A stretch of 64,000 nucleotides of DNA, taken from the NCBI RefSeq assembly GCF_031344055.1, contig NZ_JADBEN010000005.1; one strand, written 5' to 3'. Each line of letters starts with the position of its first letter. Position 1 is the first letter of the stretch. A model generated the notes under the pieces. The model was not told where the DNA came from. It was given only the letters and a program-made list of their open reading frames with translations, and ran no database searches. A program made the translations under genes and the position numbers. This document shows positions 8,853 to 18,121 of this stretch, piece by piece. Source of the stretch: Methylobacillus flagellatus_A (lineage in GTDB: Bacteria > Pseudomonadota > Gammaproteobacteria > Burkholderiales > Methylophilaceae).

Positions 8853-9849
8853 CGGATACCTCTCCTTTTACATATTCACTGGAATTTGATCGCAGCAATT
8901 TCTCTACGCGTAATGCGTATTGACCATTAAAGACACCATACTTGCATTGCATGACCGGCACGTTGTCGACCTTGGCCTCAACCGCCTCGGAAATCGACAG
9001 CGGGATCACGTCGCCCACCTTCATGTTGAGGATGTCCCCCAACGTCATTTCCGCCTTCGCCAGGTCGGCGATGAGCATCACTTCCGCGCTCTGTATCTGC
9101 TGCGTCATGAGGCGCACCCAGCGCTTATCCACGCCTAGCGCCTCGCCTTGCAGGGGTGAAGTGAGCACGTCGCGGATCGGCTCGATCATCGAATAGGGGA
9201 AGCAGAAATGGATCTCGCCGCTGACGGAACCCAGCTCGATATTGAAGGTGGTGGACACCACGACTTCGTTGGGCGTGGCGATATTGGCGAACTGGGTGTT
9301 CATCTCGGAACGGATATACTCGAAATCGAGCTTGTATACCGGCTCCCAGGACTTGGCATAGGTCTCGAAAACGATCGCCAGCACGCGCTGGATGATGCGC
9401 TGTTCGGTCTGCGTGAAATCCCGGCCCTCGACGCGCGTATGGAAGCGCCCGTCGCCGCCGAACAAGTTATCCACGATCAGGAACACCAGCGTCGGGTCGA
9501 ACACCATCAGCGCCGTGCCGCGCAACGGCTTCATCTGCACCAGGTTGAGGTTGGTCGGCACCACCAGGTTGCGGATGAACTCGCTGTACTTGGAAATCTT
9601 GACCGGGCCTACCGACACCTCCGTGGTACGGCGCAGGAAATTGAACAGGCCGATACGCAGCAAACGGGCAAACCGTTCATTGATGATTTCCAATGTCGGC
9701 ATGCGCCCGCGGACAATGCGCTCCTGGGTCGCCAGGTTGTAGTTGCGCACACCGGCCGGGTCAATGGCAGGCGTGTCATCCTCCTGCTCGTTGGTTACCC
9801 CCCTGAGCAGGGCGTCGACTTCTTCCTGGGAGAGAAAATTATCCGCCAT
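8842..9849 (-). CDS. fliM: Flagellar motor switch protein FliM
   Basis: FliM binds CheY-phosphate and sits between FliG and FliN in the C-ring. The N-terminal FLSQEEVDALLRG motif (residues 4-16) is the CheY-binding region. The middle CheC-like domain (about 45-240) and the C-terminal SpoA domain (about 250-320) are present. 335 residues is the normal length. The gene lies between fliL and fliN in the usual order. Confidence 0.97.
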   Translation of the reverse strand: MADNFLSQEEVDALLRGVTNEQEDDTPAIDPAGVRNYNLATQERIVRGRMPTLEIINERFARLLRIGLFNFLRRTTEVSVGPVKISKYSEFIRNLVVPTNLNLVQMKPLRGTALMVFDPTLVFLIVDNLFGGDGRFHTRVEGRDFTQTEQRIIQRVLAIVFETYAKSWEPVYKLDFEYIRSEMNTQFANIATPNEVVVSTTFNIELGSVSGEIHFCFPYSMIEPIRDVLTSPLQGEALGVDKRWVRLMTQQIQSAEVMLIADLAKAEMTLGDILNMKVGDVIPLSISEAVEAKVDNVPVMQCKYGVFNGQYALRVEKLLRSNSSEYVKGEVSDGD

Positions 9850-9871
9850 GGTCTGTGTGCTTAATGGATGA

Positions 9872-10387
9872 TTACTGGATCACGAATGAAGTAAAGAACA
9901 CATCATTCACCGCCTGCGGCTTGGCCCCCGGTGAAAACGGCTCCGAAAGCTGGGCGATGATTTCTTGGGCCAGGGTCTTCTTGCCCTCCATGCTCAGCAG
10001 CTCCGAAGACTTCTTGCCGCTCAACAGAATCAGGATACGATTGCGCACGCTGGGCATGTGCATCTTGATGATATCGGCCTGGGCCTGGTCCCCCACCTGC
10101 ACCGTCAGGTCCACTTGCAGATATTGGTCGTCGGGATCAGGCTGCAGGTTAACGGTGAATGTATCCAGGGTAACGAACACGGGCTCCTTCGTCACCACCT
10201 TTTCTTCCTTGGGCTTGTCCTGGCGGTTGCCGGAGTGCTGCTGGCTGAAATACCAGTAGGCGCCGCCCGCACCAAGCGCCAGTATCACCAATCCCCCGGT
10301 CAATGCCAGGATCAGGCCTTTTTTTGATTTTTTTGGCGGAGCCTCTTTTGCCGCCTCTTGTTTTGCCGCCTGTTGCGCCATCTGCAA
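9872..10387 (-). CDS. fliL: Flagellar basal body-associated protein FliL
   Basis: FliL is a single-pass inner-membrane protein around the stator that supports torque. The 171-residue sequence has a cytoplasmic Lys/Ala-rich start, one membrane helix (GLILALTGGLVILALGAGGA, about residues 28-47) and a periplasmic domain. That domain carries TLDTFTVNLQPDPDDQYLQV, the characteristic FliL region. It is first in the reverse fliLMNOPQR run. No clear promoter was recognised upstream, so it may be read from an unrecognised promoter in the 250-base gap before it. Confidence 0.93.
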   Translation of the reverse strand: MQMAQQAAKQEAAKEAPPKKSKKGLILALTGGLVILALGAGGAYWYFSQQHSGNRQDKPKEEKVVTKEPVFVTLDTFTVNLQPDPDDQYLQVDLTVQVGDQAQADIIKMHMPSVRNRILILLSGKKSSELLSMEGKKTLAQEIIAQLSEPFSPGAKPQAVNDVFFTSFVIQ

Positions 10388-10559
10388 TCCTTCGCCGTTC
10401 TGCTATCCGTTAGGAAATATTATGAAAGAATCGCCAGAATAGCATGCGGGAAATAGAAGGAGGAAATCGCGCCAAATCCGTGAATCGACGCAAGACTGGG
10501 CAGGCAATTGCTTTCGTCGAACGGCGCCAACTTGAGGTTACCCGGCAAAGTTGAAAGCG

Positions 10560-10600
10560 CTTTCCGGCCTTGCACACCTAATAGGGCAAGGCCGGGAAAG
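10560..10600 (-). terminator. Possible terminator hairpin after fliK
   Basis: CTTTCCGGCCTTGC (10560-10573) pairs with GCAAGGCCGGGAAAG (10586-10600), giving a strong GC-rich stem with one bulged base in the 250-base gap between fliK and fliL. Read on the reverse strand it is not followed by a good T-run, so it may be a weak terminator or a processing/stability hairpin. The rest of the 10388-10638 gap shows no gene. Confidence 0.45.
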
Positions 10601-10638
10601 TTATCGTCAGTTGTCGTGCTTGGAGCCTGTGTTTGATC

Positions 10639-11766
10639 CTAGGCGAAAGTATCCACCAAGCCCATCACCGTCGCGGCCTTGGTCAATACTTGGCTGGTTT
10701 CTTCGCCCTGGCTAGCGGGATTGCTACGGGCCATGCCGGCCGCCTGTTGCTGGGCCTCTTGCTGCCCGGACCGCACATTGGCCTGCCCCAGCTGCAACCC
10801 GGATTCACTCATCATCTGGCGCAGGTTGTCCATGCCGTCCTCCAGCGCCCGGCGCACATCCGCCTGGTCGGAGAGGAAGGTGGTATCTGCCTGGTTGTTG
10901 TGCACGTGGATCACCACCTGCAAAGGACCGAGATCCGGCGGGTTCAACGTCAGGGAGGCTGTCTGCTCGCCGCCAGCCGCCATCCATACCACCTTTTGTC
11001 CAATCGCCTGGTTCCAGCCTGGCTGTCCAAACGGCGTAGGCACCTGGTTGCTGCGCACATCCATCGCCGCAGCCGCCTGCTGTGCTTGCTGCGCCTGCGG
11101 CAAGGGTGCCGTCACGCCGGGCTGTGCCTGCTGCACCTGTTCCAAGGCATCAGCAAACGGTGGGGCTTGTTCGTTGCTAGCCGTCACCTTGGCTGTCGAT
11201 GCTGCCGTTGCCTGCACGGCAGCCTTGTCCCATTCAGGCTCGACGTCATCCATCTTGCCCTTGCCAAGCCACTCCACAGGCTCACGCTTCACATCCAGCC
11301 TGTCAGGCAGTTCGGCAACCTCCACGATAGGCCGGCGTTGCACGTCGGGGGTGACCGCAGCCAGCGTCGGCTGCCCATCAATGGGCAAAGGCGCCTCTTC
11401 AGCGGCGGTCAATGTCGCATCCTTAGCCTGCAACACGTCTTCTCCGGTAACGTCCGGCACCACATCCTCGGGCGCAAGGCCTTGTCCAGCGATGAGTTCG
11501 GGCGCAACCAGTTCAGGGTTCTCAAGGTTCACTGCTTGCTGCCCTTCGCTCCCCAGACTGAGCTGCAATTGCAGGCGCTGGCGCAGCAATGCCTGCTCTG
11601 CGCTGCCGGCCAGCCTGGTTTCGTTTTGCACCTGCTTGGCAAGCACATCCTTGAAGGCCGGTCCGTCATTGGCCCCATTCGCCTGCTTTGCCGCCTTGGC
11701 AACCGCAGCGCTGGCCGCGGTATTGTTGAGAATGGCCGCCTGGTTGGGCACTGGAATATTCTGCAT
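10639..11766 (-). CDS. fliK: Flagellar hook-length control protein FliK
   Basis: FliK measures hook length and switches export specificity via FlhB. The 375-residue protein has a long low-complexity Ala/Gln-rich N-terminal part. Its C-terminal Flg_hook domain (about residues 250-345) has QTASLTLNPPDLGPLQVVIH, the best conserved family motif. It lies at the end of the reverse run fliF-G-H-I-J-K. A second FliK-like gene occurs in the fliC operon (18114-19136). Confidence 0.93.
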   Translation of the reverse strand: MQNIPVPNQAAILNNTAASAAVAKAAKQANGANDGPAFKDVLAKQVQNETRLAGSAEQALLRQRLQLQLSLGSEGQQAVNLENPELVAPELIAGQGLAPEDVVPDVTGEDVLQAKDATLTAAEEAPLPIDGQPTLAAVTPDVQRRPIVEVAELPDRLDVKREPVEWLGKGKMDDVEPEWDKAAVQATAASTAKVTASNEQAPPFADALEQVQQAQPGVTAPLPQAQQAQQAAAAMDVRSNQVPTPFGQPGWNQAIGQKVVWMAAGGEQTASLTLNPPDLGPLQVVIHVHNNQADTTFLSDQADVRRALEDGMDNLRQMMSESGLQLGQANVRSGQQEAQQQAAGMARSNPASQGEETSQVLTKAATVMGLVDTFA

Positions 11767-11780
11767 ATTGAAGCTCCTGC

Positions 11781-12233
11781 TTATTGCCTTGTCTGGTTGC
11801 GGCTCACACGCGTTGCGTGTTCATCCATCATTTTCTGGTCCCGCTTGAGCTCGATCGCGTTCGCGCGCTTGTCGGCACGGTCGATCAGCACGTCGTAGGA
11901 CATTTTCTTCTTCTGGCATTCCTGCCATTCCTGCTTGCGCAGATGATGCACCTGGCGCAAGCGCTCCACATTCTCGGTCTGGCTGACGATAGCTTGAGAC
12001 AACTTGCCGAGAAAGCTCTGGTAGTTCTGGTAGATTTCCGCCGTCATGCCGTTCGTCATGGCATGGTCGCGCTGGCTGACATAATCGGCACGGTATTGCA
12101 TCAGCAGGTTCAGGCTTTTTTCCGCCTCGGCCAACTGCCGGCTGGCCTCGCCCAGGCGGTCGGTTGCAACGTCCACATCCTTCTCCGCCAATCCCTGCAA
12201 CGTATTCAATACCACCTTTTTCTGGCTAGACAT
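11781..12233 (-). CDS. fliJ: Flagellar export chaperone FliJ
   Basis: FliJ is the coiled-coil stalk protein that connects the FliI ATPase ring to the export gate. The 150-residue sequence is almost entirely helical and rich in Lys, Glu, Gln and Arg, with long heptad-like stretches (for example RLGEASRQLAEAEKSLNLLM). The size and the place directly after fliI (24-base gap) match. Sequence conservation in the family is low, so context carries part of the call. Confidence 0.92.
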   Translation of the reverse strand: MSSQKKVVLNTLQGLAEKDVDVATDRLGEASRQLAEAEKSLNLLMQYRADYVSQRDHAMTNGMTAEIYQNYQSFLGKLSQAIVSQTENVERLRQVHHLRKQEWQECQKKKMSYDVLIDRADKRANAIELKRDQKMMDEHATRVSRNQTRQ

Positions 12234-12257
12234 GCCGTTTCCCCTCTGGCTTGTTCA

Positions 12258-13676
12258 TTAATGCACTCCCGCTGTTCCCACCAGGCCGGCCAGCGCATCG
12301 ACGCTGTCCTGCCAGCTGGCAGATTCTTTAATGTCCTGCTGCAGAAACGCCTCGATCGCCTCATGCCGCATGATGGCCTCGTCCAGCACCGGGTCGCTCC
12401 CGCTTTCATAAGCGCCGACATTGATCAAATCCTGGTTGCGGGTGTAGCGGGAATTGAGCTGCTTGAGCTTGCGTGCGTTTTTCTGGTGTTCCGGCGATGT
12501 GATGTTATGCATCGCGCGGCTGATCGACTGTTCTATATCGATGGCAGGGTAATGCCCGCTCTCGGCCAGGCTTCGGCTCAAGACAATATGCCCGTCGAGG
12601 ATCGCGCGCGCGGAATCGGCAATCGGGTCCTGCTGGTCGTCGCCCTCGGTCAGCACGGTATAAAACGCCGTGATCGAGCCCTCTCCCGGCCTGCCGTTTC
12701 CCGCACGCTCCACCAGCGCAGGCAGCTTGGCAAACACCGAAGGCGGATAACCCTTGGTTGCGGGCGGCTCGCCGATCGCCAGGGCGATCTCGCGTTGCGC
12801 CATCGCATAGCGCGTCAGGGAATCCATGATCAGCAATACGTCCTTGCCCTGGTTGCGGAAATACTCGGCGATCGCCGTGGCGTAACTCGCGCCCTGCAAT
12901 CTCATGAGCGCCGGTACATCGGCGGGCGCGGCCACCACGACGGAACGTGCCAGCCCTTCAGCGCCTAGAATCTGCTCGATGAATTCCTTCACCTCTCGGC
13001 CGCGTTCGCCGATCAAGCCGACGACAATGACTTCCGCCGTCGTATACCGCGCCATCATGCCGAGCAGCACGCTCTTGCCCACGCCCGAACCCGCGAACAA
13101 ACCCATGCGCTGGCCGCGGCCGACGGTCAGCATGCTGTTGATCGCGCGCACGCCGACGTCCAGCACGTCCTCGATCGGCGCACGCGACAAGGGATTGAGG
13201 GGGCGCGTGTTGAGCGGCACGCTGTTTTCACTGTTGAGCGGCCCCAATTCGTCCAAGGGGCGTCCGGCAGCGTCGACAACGCGGCCAAGCAAGGCCTCGC
13301 CTACCGGCAGATGCCGCGCGCGGTCAATGGCGCGGCGGCGCGGATGCTTGGCCTGGTTGGGCTTGGGCAACGCCTCCGCCACCTCCAGCGCAAAGACCTT
13401 GGCGCCCGGGGTCACGCCCTCGACGCCGCTCTGCGGCATCAGCAGCATGCGTCCGCCATCGAAGCCGACGACCTCGGCCTCGACACGGCGGCCCTCCGCA
13501 AGGGGCACATAGCAGGCGCTGCCGATCGGCAGCTTGATGCCGACCGCCTCCATCACCAGGCCCGTCAGCTTGGTGATTCGGCCGGAGACTTCCAATGATT
13601 CGACGATCTCCAGGATCTCGCTGCAATCATTGAGATACTCCTTCCAGCCTTGCTGATGGGCCAGCGCGCTACTCAT
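12258..13676 (-). CDS. fliI: Flagellum-specific export ATPase FliI
   Basis: FliI is the ATPase that delivers and unfolds substrates for the flagellar type III export apparatus. Related to F1 beta, the 472-residue protein has Walker A AGSGVGKS (residues 195-202), Walker B near VLLIMDSLTRYA, and the downstream PPSVFAKLPALVERAGNG and SITAFYTVLTEGDD motifs. Length and motifs are standard. Its start overlaps fliH by 8 bases. Confidence 0.97.
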   Translation of the reverse strand: MSSALAHQQGWKEYLNDCSEILEIVESLEVSGRITKLTGLVMEAVGIKLPIGSACYVPLAEGRRVEAEVVGFDGGRMLLMPQSGVEGVTPGAKVFALEVAEALPKPNQAKHPRRRAIDRARHLPVGEALLGRVVDAAGRPLDELGPLNSENSVPLNTRPLNPLSRAPIEDVLDVGVRAINSMLTVGRGQRMGLFAGSGVGKSVLLGMMARYTTAEVIVVGLIGERGREVKEFIEQILGAEGLARSVVVAAPADVPALMRLQGASYATAIAEYFRNQGKDVLLIMDSLTRYAMAQREIALAIGEPPATKGYPPSVFAKLPALVERAGNGRPGEGSITAFYTVLTEGDDQQDPIADSARAILDGHIVLSRSLAESGHYPAIDIEQSISRAMHNITSPEHQKNARKLKQLNSRYTRNQDLINVGAYESGSDPVLDEAIMRHEAIEAFLQQDIKESASWQDSVDALAGLVGTAGVH

Positions 13677-14349
13677 TCGGCTCTACCCAGTCGTTATGTT
13701 GCGCAAGGGCGTCGCAGATGCGCTTCCAGCGCGTGCCATTGCTGGCGTCGATCTGGTTGTCGCCCGTTTCCACCATGCAGCCGCCGCGCTCCAGGCTGCT
13801 GTCTTCATGGATATGCCAGTTGCTGTCGGCCATATCCTCTTGCAGGTATTTTTTGATGATCTGCACATCATCCGGATGCACGATCAGCCTTGCCGGTTTC
13901 TGCACTGTCGGCAAGTAATGGATGGATTCCCGCACAATGGGCAGAATCACGGCGGGGTCTACTCTCAACCTGTCCTTGACCATCGCCTTGGCAATATCCA
14001 GCGCCAGGGCAAGCAGTTGTTCCGAAATCGCCTCATCGGCCGTCTTGAGCGCTTCTTCCATGCTGCCGAGCACGGCAAGCAGACGCTCGCGGTCCTGCCG
14101 CACCTGCGATGCGGCATCGGCAATACCGGTATCGAAGCCCTGCTGCAAGCCGATTTTGTAGCCTTCGCGCCTTGCCTGCTCCAGCTCGGCCTCCAGGCGC
14201 GCGTTCTTCTCTTCCTCGCTTTCCTGGACAATTTGCGGTGCCACAGGCGCTGCAGCGATTGTTTTCTCCGATGCTTCCTCGGCAAAAGAAGCCATCTCCC
14301 AGCGCTGATACGCTGTTTGCTTCTCTTTGGGAATCACCACATTAGACAT
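13669..14349 (-). CDS. fliH: Flagellar assembly protein FliH
   Basis: FliH binds and restrains the FliI ATPase and docks it at the C-ring. The product is 226 residues from the ATG at 14349. That start is preferred over in-frame GTG (14361) and ATG (14355) codons because GGTGAGG lies about six bases before it. The C-terminal half (ALDIAKAMVKDRLRVDPAVI) resembles the V-ATPase E-subunit/FliH family, and the N-terminal half is acidic and variable. It overlaps fliG by 8 bases and fliI by 8 bases, indicating coupled translation. Confidence 0.92.
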   Translation of the reverse strand: MSNVVIPKEKQTAYQRWEMASFAEEASEKTIAAAPVAPQIVQESEEEKNARLEAELEQARREGYKIGLQQGFDTGIADAASQVRQDRERLLAVLGSMEEALKTADEAISEQLLALALDIAKAMVKDRLRVDPAVILPIVRESIHYLPTVQKPARLIVHPDDVQIIKKYLQEDMADSNWHIHEDSSLERGGCMVETGDNQIDASNGTRWKRICDALAQHNDWVEPNE

Positions 14350-15337
14350 AAGCATCCTCACCCTTGCCGCCCAGTACGATCTGGCCTTCGTCGGCCAGCC
14401 TGCGGACTATCTGCAGTATCTGTTTCTGCTGGGTTTCCACCTCGGACAGCCTGACCGGGCCCTTGCTTTCAAGGTCTTCCTTCATCATTTCAGCAGCACG
14501 GCTGGACATATTGCGGAATATCTTGTCCCGCAATTCGTCGGTCGTGCCTTTCAATGCCACGATCAGTGTTTCGGACTGCACCTCGCGCAGCATAATCTGG
14601 ATGCCCTTGTCGTCAATATCCATGATGTTGTCGAACACGAACATTTCGTCCATGATCCGTTGCGCCATTTCACTATCGTAACTCTTGAACCCGTCCATCA
14701 GGTGGGTTTCATTTTCACTATTCATGTAGTTCATGATTTCGGCTGCTGCCTTCACGCCGCCGATCTGCTGCTTCTTGATGCTTTCATTCCCACTCAGCAG
14801 CTTGGTCAGCACATCGTTGAGCTCGCGCAGCGCCGTCGGCTTGATGCCGTCCAGGGTAGCAATCCGCAACATGGCATCCTGGCGCAGGCGCTCGGTGAAA
14901 TAGCCGAGGATTTCCGCAGCCTGGTCCGGCTCCAAATGCACCAGAATCGTGGCAATGATCTGCGGATGCTCGTTCTTGATGAACTCGGCCACTGTCTGCG
15001 CATCCATCCATTTCAGGCTTTCGATGCCACTGGAGTCACGCGTCTGCAGGATGCGGTTCAACAGGCCCGAAGCCTTGTCGTTGCCCAGCGCCTTGGTGAG
15101 CACCGAGCGGATGTATTCGTCGGAATCCAGGCCGATCTCCGTATTCTTTTCCGCCTCGTCCATGAAAGAGGCCAGCACGGACTCCACCTGGTCGTGCCCG
15201 ATCGACTTCATCGACGCCATGGCGGTGCCCAGCTTCTGCACTTCACGCGGGCCAAGGTACTTCATCACCTCGGCAGCCTCGTCCTCGCCGAGGGCGAGCA
15301 TCAGTACCGCGCTTTTGACTACGCCATTCTCACTCAT
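14342..15337 (-). CDS. fliG: Flagellar motor switch protein FliG
   Basis: FliG is the C-ring protein that contacts the stator and generates torque. The 331-residue sequence contains the family motifs EHPQIIATILVHLEPDQAAE (middle domain) and DEMFVFDNIMDIDDKGIQIM. The C-terminal torque helix region has ALKGTTDELRDKIFRNMSSR, with the charged residues expected for stator interaction. Length is typical. It overlaps fliF by 8 bases. Confidence 0.97.
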   Translation of the reverse strand: MSENGVVKSAVLMLALGEDEAAEVMKYLGPREVQKLGTAMASMKSIGHDQVESVLASFMDEAEKNTEIGLDSDEYIRSVLTKALGNDKASGLLNRILQTRDSSGIESLKWMDAQTVAEFIKNEHPQIIATILVHLEPDQAAEILGYFTERLRQDAMLRIATLDGIKPTALRELNDVLTKLLSGNESIKKQQIGGVKAAAEIMNYMNSENETHLMDGFKSYDSEMAQRIMDEMFVFDNIMDIDDKGIQIMLREVQSETLIVALKGTTDELRDKIFRNMSSRAAEMMKEDLESKGPVRLSEVETQQKQILQIVRRLADEGQIVLGGKGEDAYV

Positions 15338-17090
15338 TGCCGTTCACCCAGTTCGTCACAATGCTGGCCACTACCTTGGGGTTTTCCTTTGCAAGCTTCC
15401 GCGCAGTTTCCAGGTTCTTTTTGTAGGTCCGCTCCGCCGGGCTCCTGGCTTCCTCTTCTTCCAGGCTTCCGGCCGCCATGCCGCCCTCGCCGTCGGACAG
15501 GCGGACGATTGCATCCTGATCCTCTTCATCCAGTTTGGCAAGCTCGTCCTTCTTTTCCTCCTCTGGGGAAAGCTTGCGCAGCAAAGGGCGCAGGAAGCGG
15601 CGGTACAGCATGTACAACACCAGCAGGACCAGGCCGTTCTTCAGCCACTCCTTGGCCATGTCGATATTTTCCGGATCCTTCCACAATGGCACTTCAGGGA
15701 AAACTTCGGCAATATCCGGCATGAAGGAGCTGTTGACCACGCTCAGCGAGTCGCCGCGCTCTTCATTGAAGCCCATGGCCTGCTTGGCAAGGTCGCTGAT
15801 CTGCGTCTTCTCGTCGTCGGTCAGCGGGCGCGTAGTCACCTTGCCTTGCGCATCCACCACCGACTTATGGTTCACCACCACCGCCACGGTCAGGCGCTTA
15901 ATGCCGCCCATTGGCTGCTGCTGGTAACGGACGGTCTTGTCCACTTCATAATTGGTCGTGGTATTGCGCTCCGAGTTCATGATCGGGGTCGTCACCGTGG
16001 TGCCGGGCGGTGTCGTCGTCGTGGTCGTCACCACATTGGCATTGGTCGTGGTGGTGGGTTCGCTGCCGGGGGCGACAATCGGCGCAGTGGCTGGCGCCGG
16101 CGGCTGGTTGGTCAACGCGCCGGGCACGCCGCCCGTCCCTTGCCCAGGCAATGTCTGTGACTCATTGTTCTGGCTGCTGCGGATGGCTGCACTGTCTGGT
16201 GCCTGGTTGGGCTTGTAGATTTCGGCAGCTTGCTCCACCACGGAAAAATCCACTTCGGCGCTGGCTTCGGCATGCACGTTCTTGGCGCCGACCAGTGGCG
16301 CAATAATGGACTCGACCCGGCGCACAATGTTTTGCTGCAGCTCATCCACATACTTCAACTGGGTGGGGTCGAGCTGGTTATTTGCGCCGGCATCCTTGCC
16401 GTTGTCCGAGAGCAGGTTGCCGTTCTGGTCGACCACGGTCACGTTGGAGGTCGGCAATTCAGGGACACTGCTGGCCACCAAGTGCACAATAGCGCTCACT
16501 TGGCGCTGGTCCAGGGCCCGGCCAGGATGCAGGTTCAGCATGACGGAAGCCGTCGGCTTCTGCTGGTCGCGCGTGAACACGGTAGGTTTCGGCATGGCCA
16601 GGTGGATGCGTGCCGCCTGCACCGCGCCGATCGACTGGATGGTGCGCTCAAGCTCGCCCTCCAGGCCGCGCTGGAAATTCACTTGCTCTACAAACTGGGA
16701 AACGCCGAACTTCTGGTTCTCCAGCAATTCAAAGCCGATATTGCCGCCCTTGGGCAATCCTTGGGACGCCAGCTTGAGCCTGATATCATGCACATTGTTC
16801 GCGGGCACCAGGATGGCGCTGCCGCCTTCGGCGATCTTGTACGGCACGTTCATCTGCTCCAGCGCTGCGACAATCGCGCCTCCGTCCTTGTCAGAATAGC
16901 TGGAGAACAATACGCGGTATTCCGGCTTCTGGCTCCAGAGCCAGAACACCACCATCAAGGCGATCACGGCAGCGGCACCCAAGGCCAGCAGCAGCTTGTT
17001 CTCCAAGAGCGACTTGAAGTTGAACGAGCCAGGTGCTGGTGCTCCGGTGGTGGTGTCCGCGGCCAGGGCCGCTTCGTTGGCTGCTGCCAT
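15330..17090 (-). CDS. fliF: Flagellar MS-ring protein FliF
   Basis: FliF forms the MS ring in the inner membrane, on which the flagellum is built. It has 586 residues from the ATG at 17090, chosen because GGGAGAAG precedes it by a good distance; an upstream in-frame start would add 8 residues. It has a first membrane helix (about 29-49, LLLALGAAAVIALMVVFWLW), the YscJ/FliF domains with PKGGNIGFELLENQKFGVSQ, and a Thr/Pro-rich periplasmic linker. A second membrane helix near residue 465 and a cytoplasmic FliG-binding tail complete it. It is first in fliFGHIJK. Confidence 0.96.
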   Translation of the reverse strand: MAAANEAALAADTTTGAPAPGSFNFKSLLENKLLLALGAAAVIALMVVFWLWSQKPEYRVLFSSYSDKDGGAIVAALEQMNVPYKIAEGGSAILVPANNVHDIRLKLASQGLPKGGNIGFELLENQKFGVSQFVEQVNFQRGLEGELERTIQSIGAVQAARIHLAMPKPTVFTRDQQKPTASVMLNLHPGRALDQRQVSAIVHLVASSVPELPTSNVTVVDQNGNLLSDNGKDAGANNQLDPTQLKYVDELQQNIVRRVESIIAPLVGAKNVHAEASAEVDFSVVEQAAEIYKPNQAPDSAAIRSSQNNESQTLPGQGTGGVPGALTNQPPAPATAPIVAPGSEPTTTTNANVVTTTTTTPPGTTVTTPIMNSERNTTTNYEVDKTVRYQQQPMGGIKRLTVAVVVNHKSVVDAQGKVTTRPLTDDEKTQISDLAKQAMGFNEERGDSLSVVNSSFMPDIAEVFPEVPLWKDPENIDMAKEWLKNGLVLLVLYMLYRRFLRPLLRKLSPEEEKKDELAKLDEEDQDAIVRLSDGEGGMAAGSLEEEEARSPAERTYKKNLETARKLAKENPKVVASIVTNWVNGNE

Positions 17091-17403
17091 ATTACTTCTC
17101 CCATGCGATGGCAAGATAACTGGTCCTTAGAGCCGCTCACATACCTCTTCTGGCGTTGTTGCTCTGCCTTGCCGTACTAGCTTGTACTGTCTGCGGCAGA
17201 GCGCCTAGCCAGAAATCGCTTCGCTGAGTTTGTGAGCGGCTCTTATCACTGCGATGCCATTATCACGATCAGCTTGCAAATTTAATCAGGAAAATAAGCC
17301 AGGTTTTACCACCCTATTCCCATCAAAGAAGCATGTTGGCGAGTGATAAGCTGCTGCCATGTTGAAATAAGTCCGCAAGGACCGCAGCAACCAGGAGAAC
17401 TCC
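17091..17403. other. Divergent fliF-fliE intergenic region
   Basis: This 313-base stretch separates the fliF and fliE starts, which point away from each other, so it must hold promoters for both. Its left half is taken up by repeat copy B (17130-17242). The right half is AT-richer and contains a GG-N10-GC spacing at 17337-17350 that could suggest a sigma-54 promoter for fliE, but the flanking bases fit poorly. No coding sequence was seen. Confidence 0.6.
17130..17242. repeat. Dispersed palindromic intergenic repeat, copy B
   Basis: The copy is bounded by GAGCCGCTCAC (17130-17140) and its perfect inverse GTGAGCGGCTC (17232-17242). Inside it has an inner hairpin GCTCTGCC/GGCAGAGC. The interior matches copies C and D closely (GGCAGAGCGCCTAGCCAG and TCGCTTCGCTGAG). 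It lies between the divergent fliF and fliE genes. Confidence 0.85.
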
Positions 17404-17769
17404 ATGAAAACTTCAGCGATAGACTCGGGCAGGATAGAATCCATGCTGGCGCAGCTCAAGGCGGCTGCTCAAAAACCGAGTACTGAGGCGTCGGTACAGG
17501 GCGTTACCGGTAGCGGCATTGCCCAGAAGCCGCAAGCGACCAACCGCGTTGACTTTGCGGAGGTGCTGAAATCCTCGATCAACCAGGTCAACCAGGCACA
17601 AGTAAAGGCGGAGGATTTAGGCAAAAGCTTCGCGATGGGCGATGACAGTGTCAGCTTGTCGGACGTCATGATTGCCGGGCAAAAAGCCAATATCTCGCTG
17701 CAAGCCACCATCCAGGTACGCAACCGGCTGGTATCCGCCTATCAGGACATCATGAACATGCAGGTGTAA
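17404..17769 (+). CDS. fliE: Flagellar hook-basal body protein FliE
   Basis: FliE is the small rod protein that joins the MS ring to the rod. The 121-residue product has the conserved FAEVLKSSINQVNQAQVKAE and the C-terminal QATIQVRNRLVSAYQDIMNM, both family hallmarks. AGGAGAACTCC precedes the start as ribosome binding site. It is transcribed alone, divergent from fliF, and converges with the fliC operon end. Confidence 0.96.
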   Translation: MKTSAIDSGRIESMLAQLKAAAQKPSTEASVQGVTGSGIAQKPQATNRVDFAEVLKSSINQVNQAQVKAEDLGKSFAMGDDSVSLSDVMIAGQKANISLQATIQVRNRLVSAYQDIMNMQV

Positions 17770-17812
17770 GAACCTGTTCAATGCCTCACCTCATACCAGC
17801 TAATGCAGGCAG

Positions 17813-18121
17813 TTAGCTGATTTCGGATGGAATCAGGGGCTTGGGCGGCGGTGCATCCTCGCCATGCTCCAGGCGATACAGCCAGGCCAGTATTTCCGCA
17901 ATCGCCTGATACAAGGCTGGCGGGATATGGTCATCCAGGTCGACCTGCATCAGCAACGCCAGCAGCTCCCTGGATTCATGGACGAATACGTCATGTTCCT
18001 TGGCCTTGGCGATGATCTGCTCGGCAATGATGCCCTTGCCCTTGGCGACCACGCGCGGCGCGAAATCGCCGGATTCGTAAGCAAGCGCGATCGCCTGCTG
18101 TTGCAATACGGGATCATTCAT
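17813..18121 (-). CDS. FlhB C-terminal-domain-like protein (orphan export switch domain)
   Basis: This 102-residue soluble protein corresponds to the cytoplasmic C-terminal domain of FlhB/YscU. It has ALAYESGDFAPRVVAKGKGI, then EQIIAKAKEHDVFVHESREL and the ending DHIPPALYQAIAEILAWLYR. The self-cleavage NPTH motif of full FlhB is not present, and there are no membrane segments. Such short FlhB homologues are known in other flagellated proteobacteria. It overlaps the preceding FliK-like gene by 8 bases, so the two probably act together. The exact role is not known to me. Confidence 0.88.
   Translation of the reverse strand: MNDPVLQQQAIALAYESGDFAPRVVAKGKGIIAEQIIAKAKEHDVFVHESRELLALLMQVDLDDHIPPALYQAIAEILAWLYRLEHGEDAPPPKPLIPSEIS

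Noticed and set aside
17336..17354. Possible sigma-54 promoter before fliE
   Set aside because: The GG-N10-GC spacing is present, but the -24 (TGGCGA) and -12 (AAGCTG) elements match poorly; kept only as a note in the intergenic entry.
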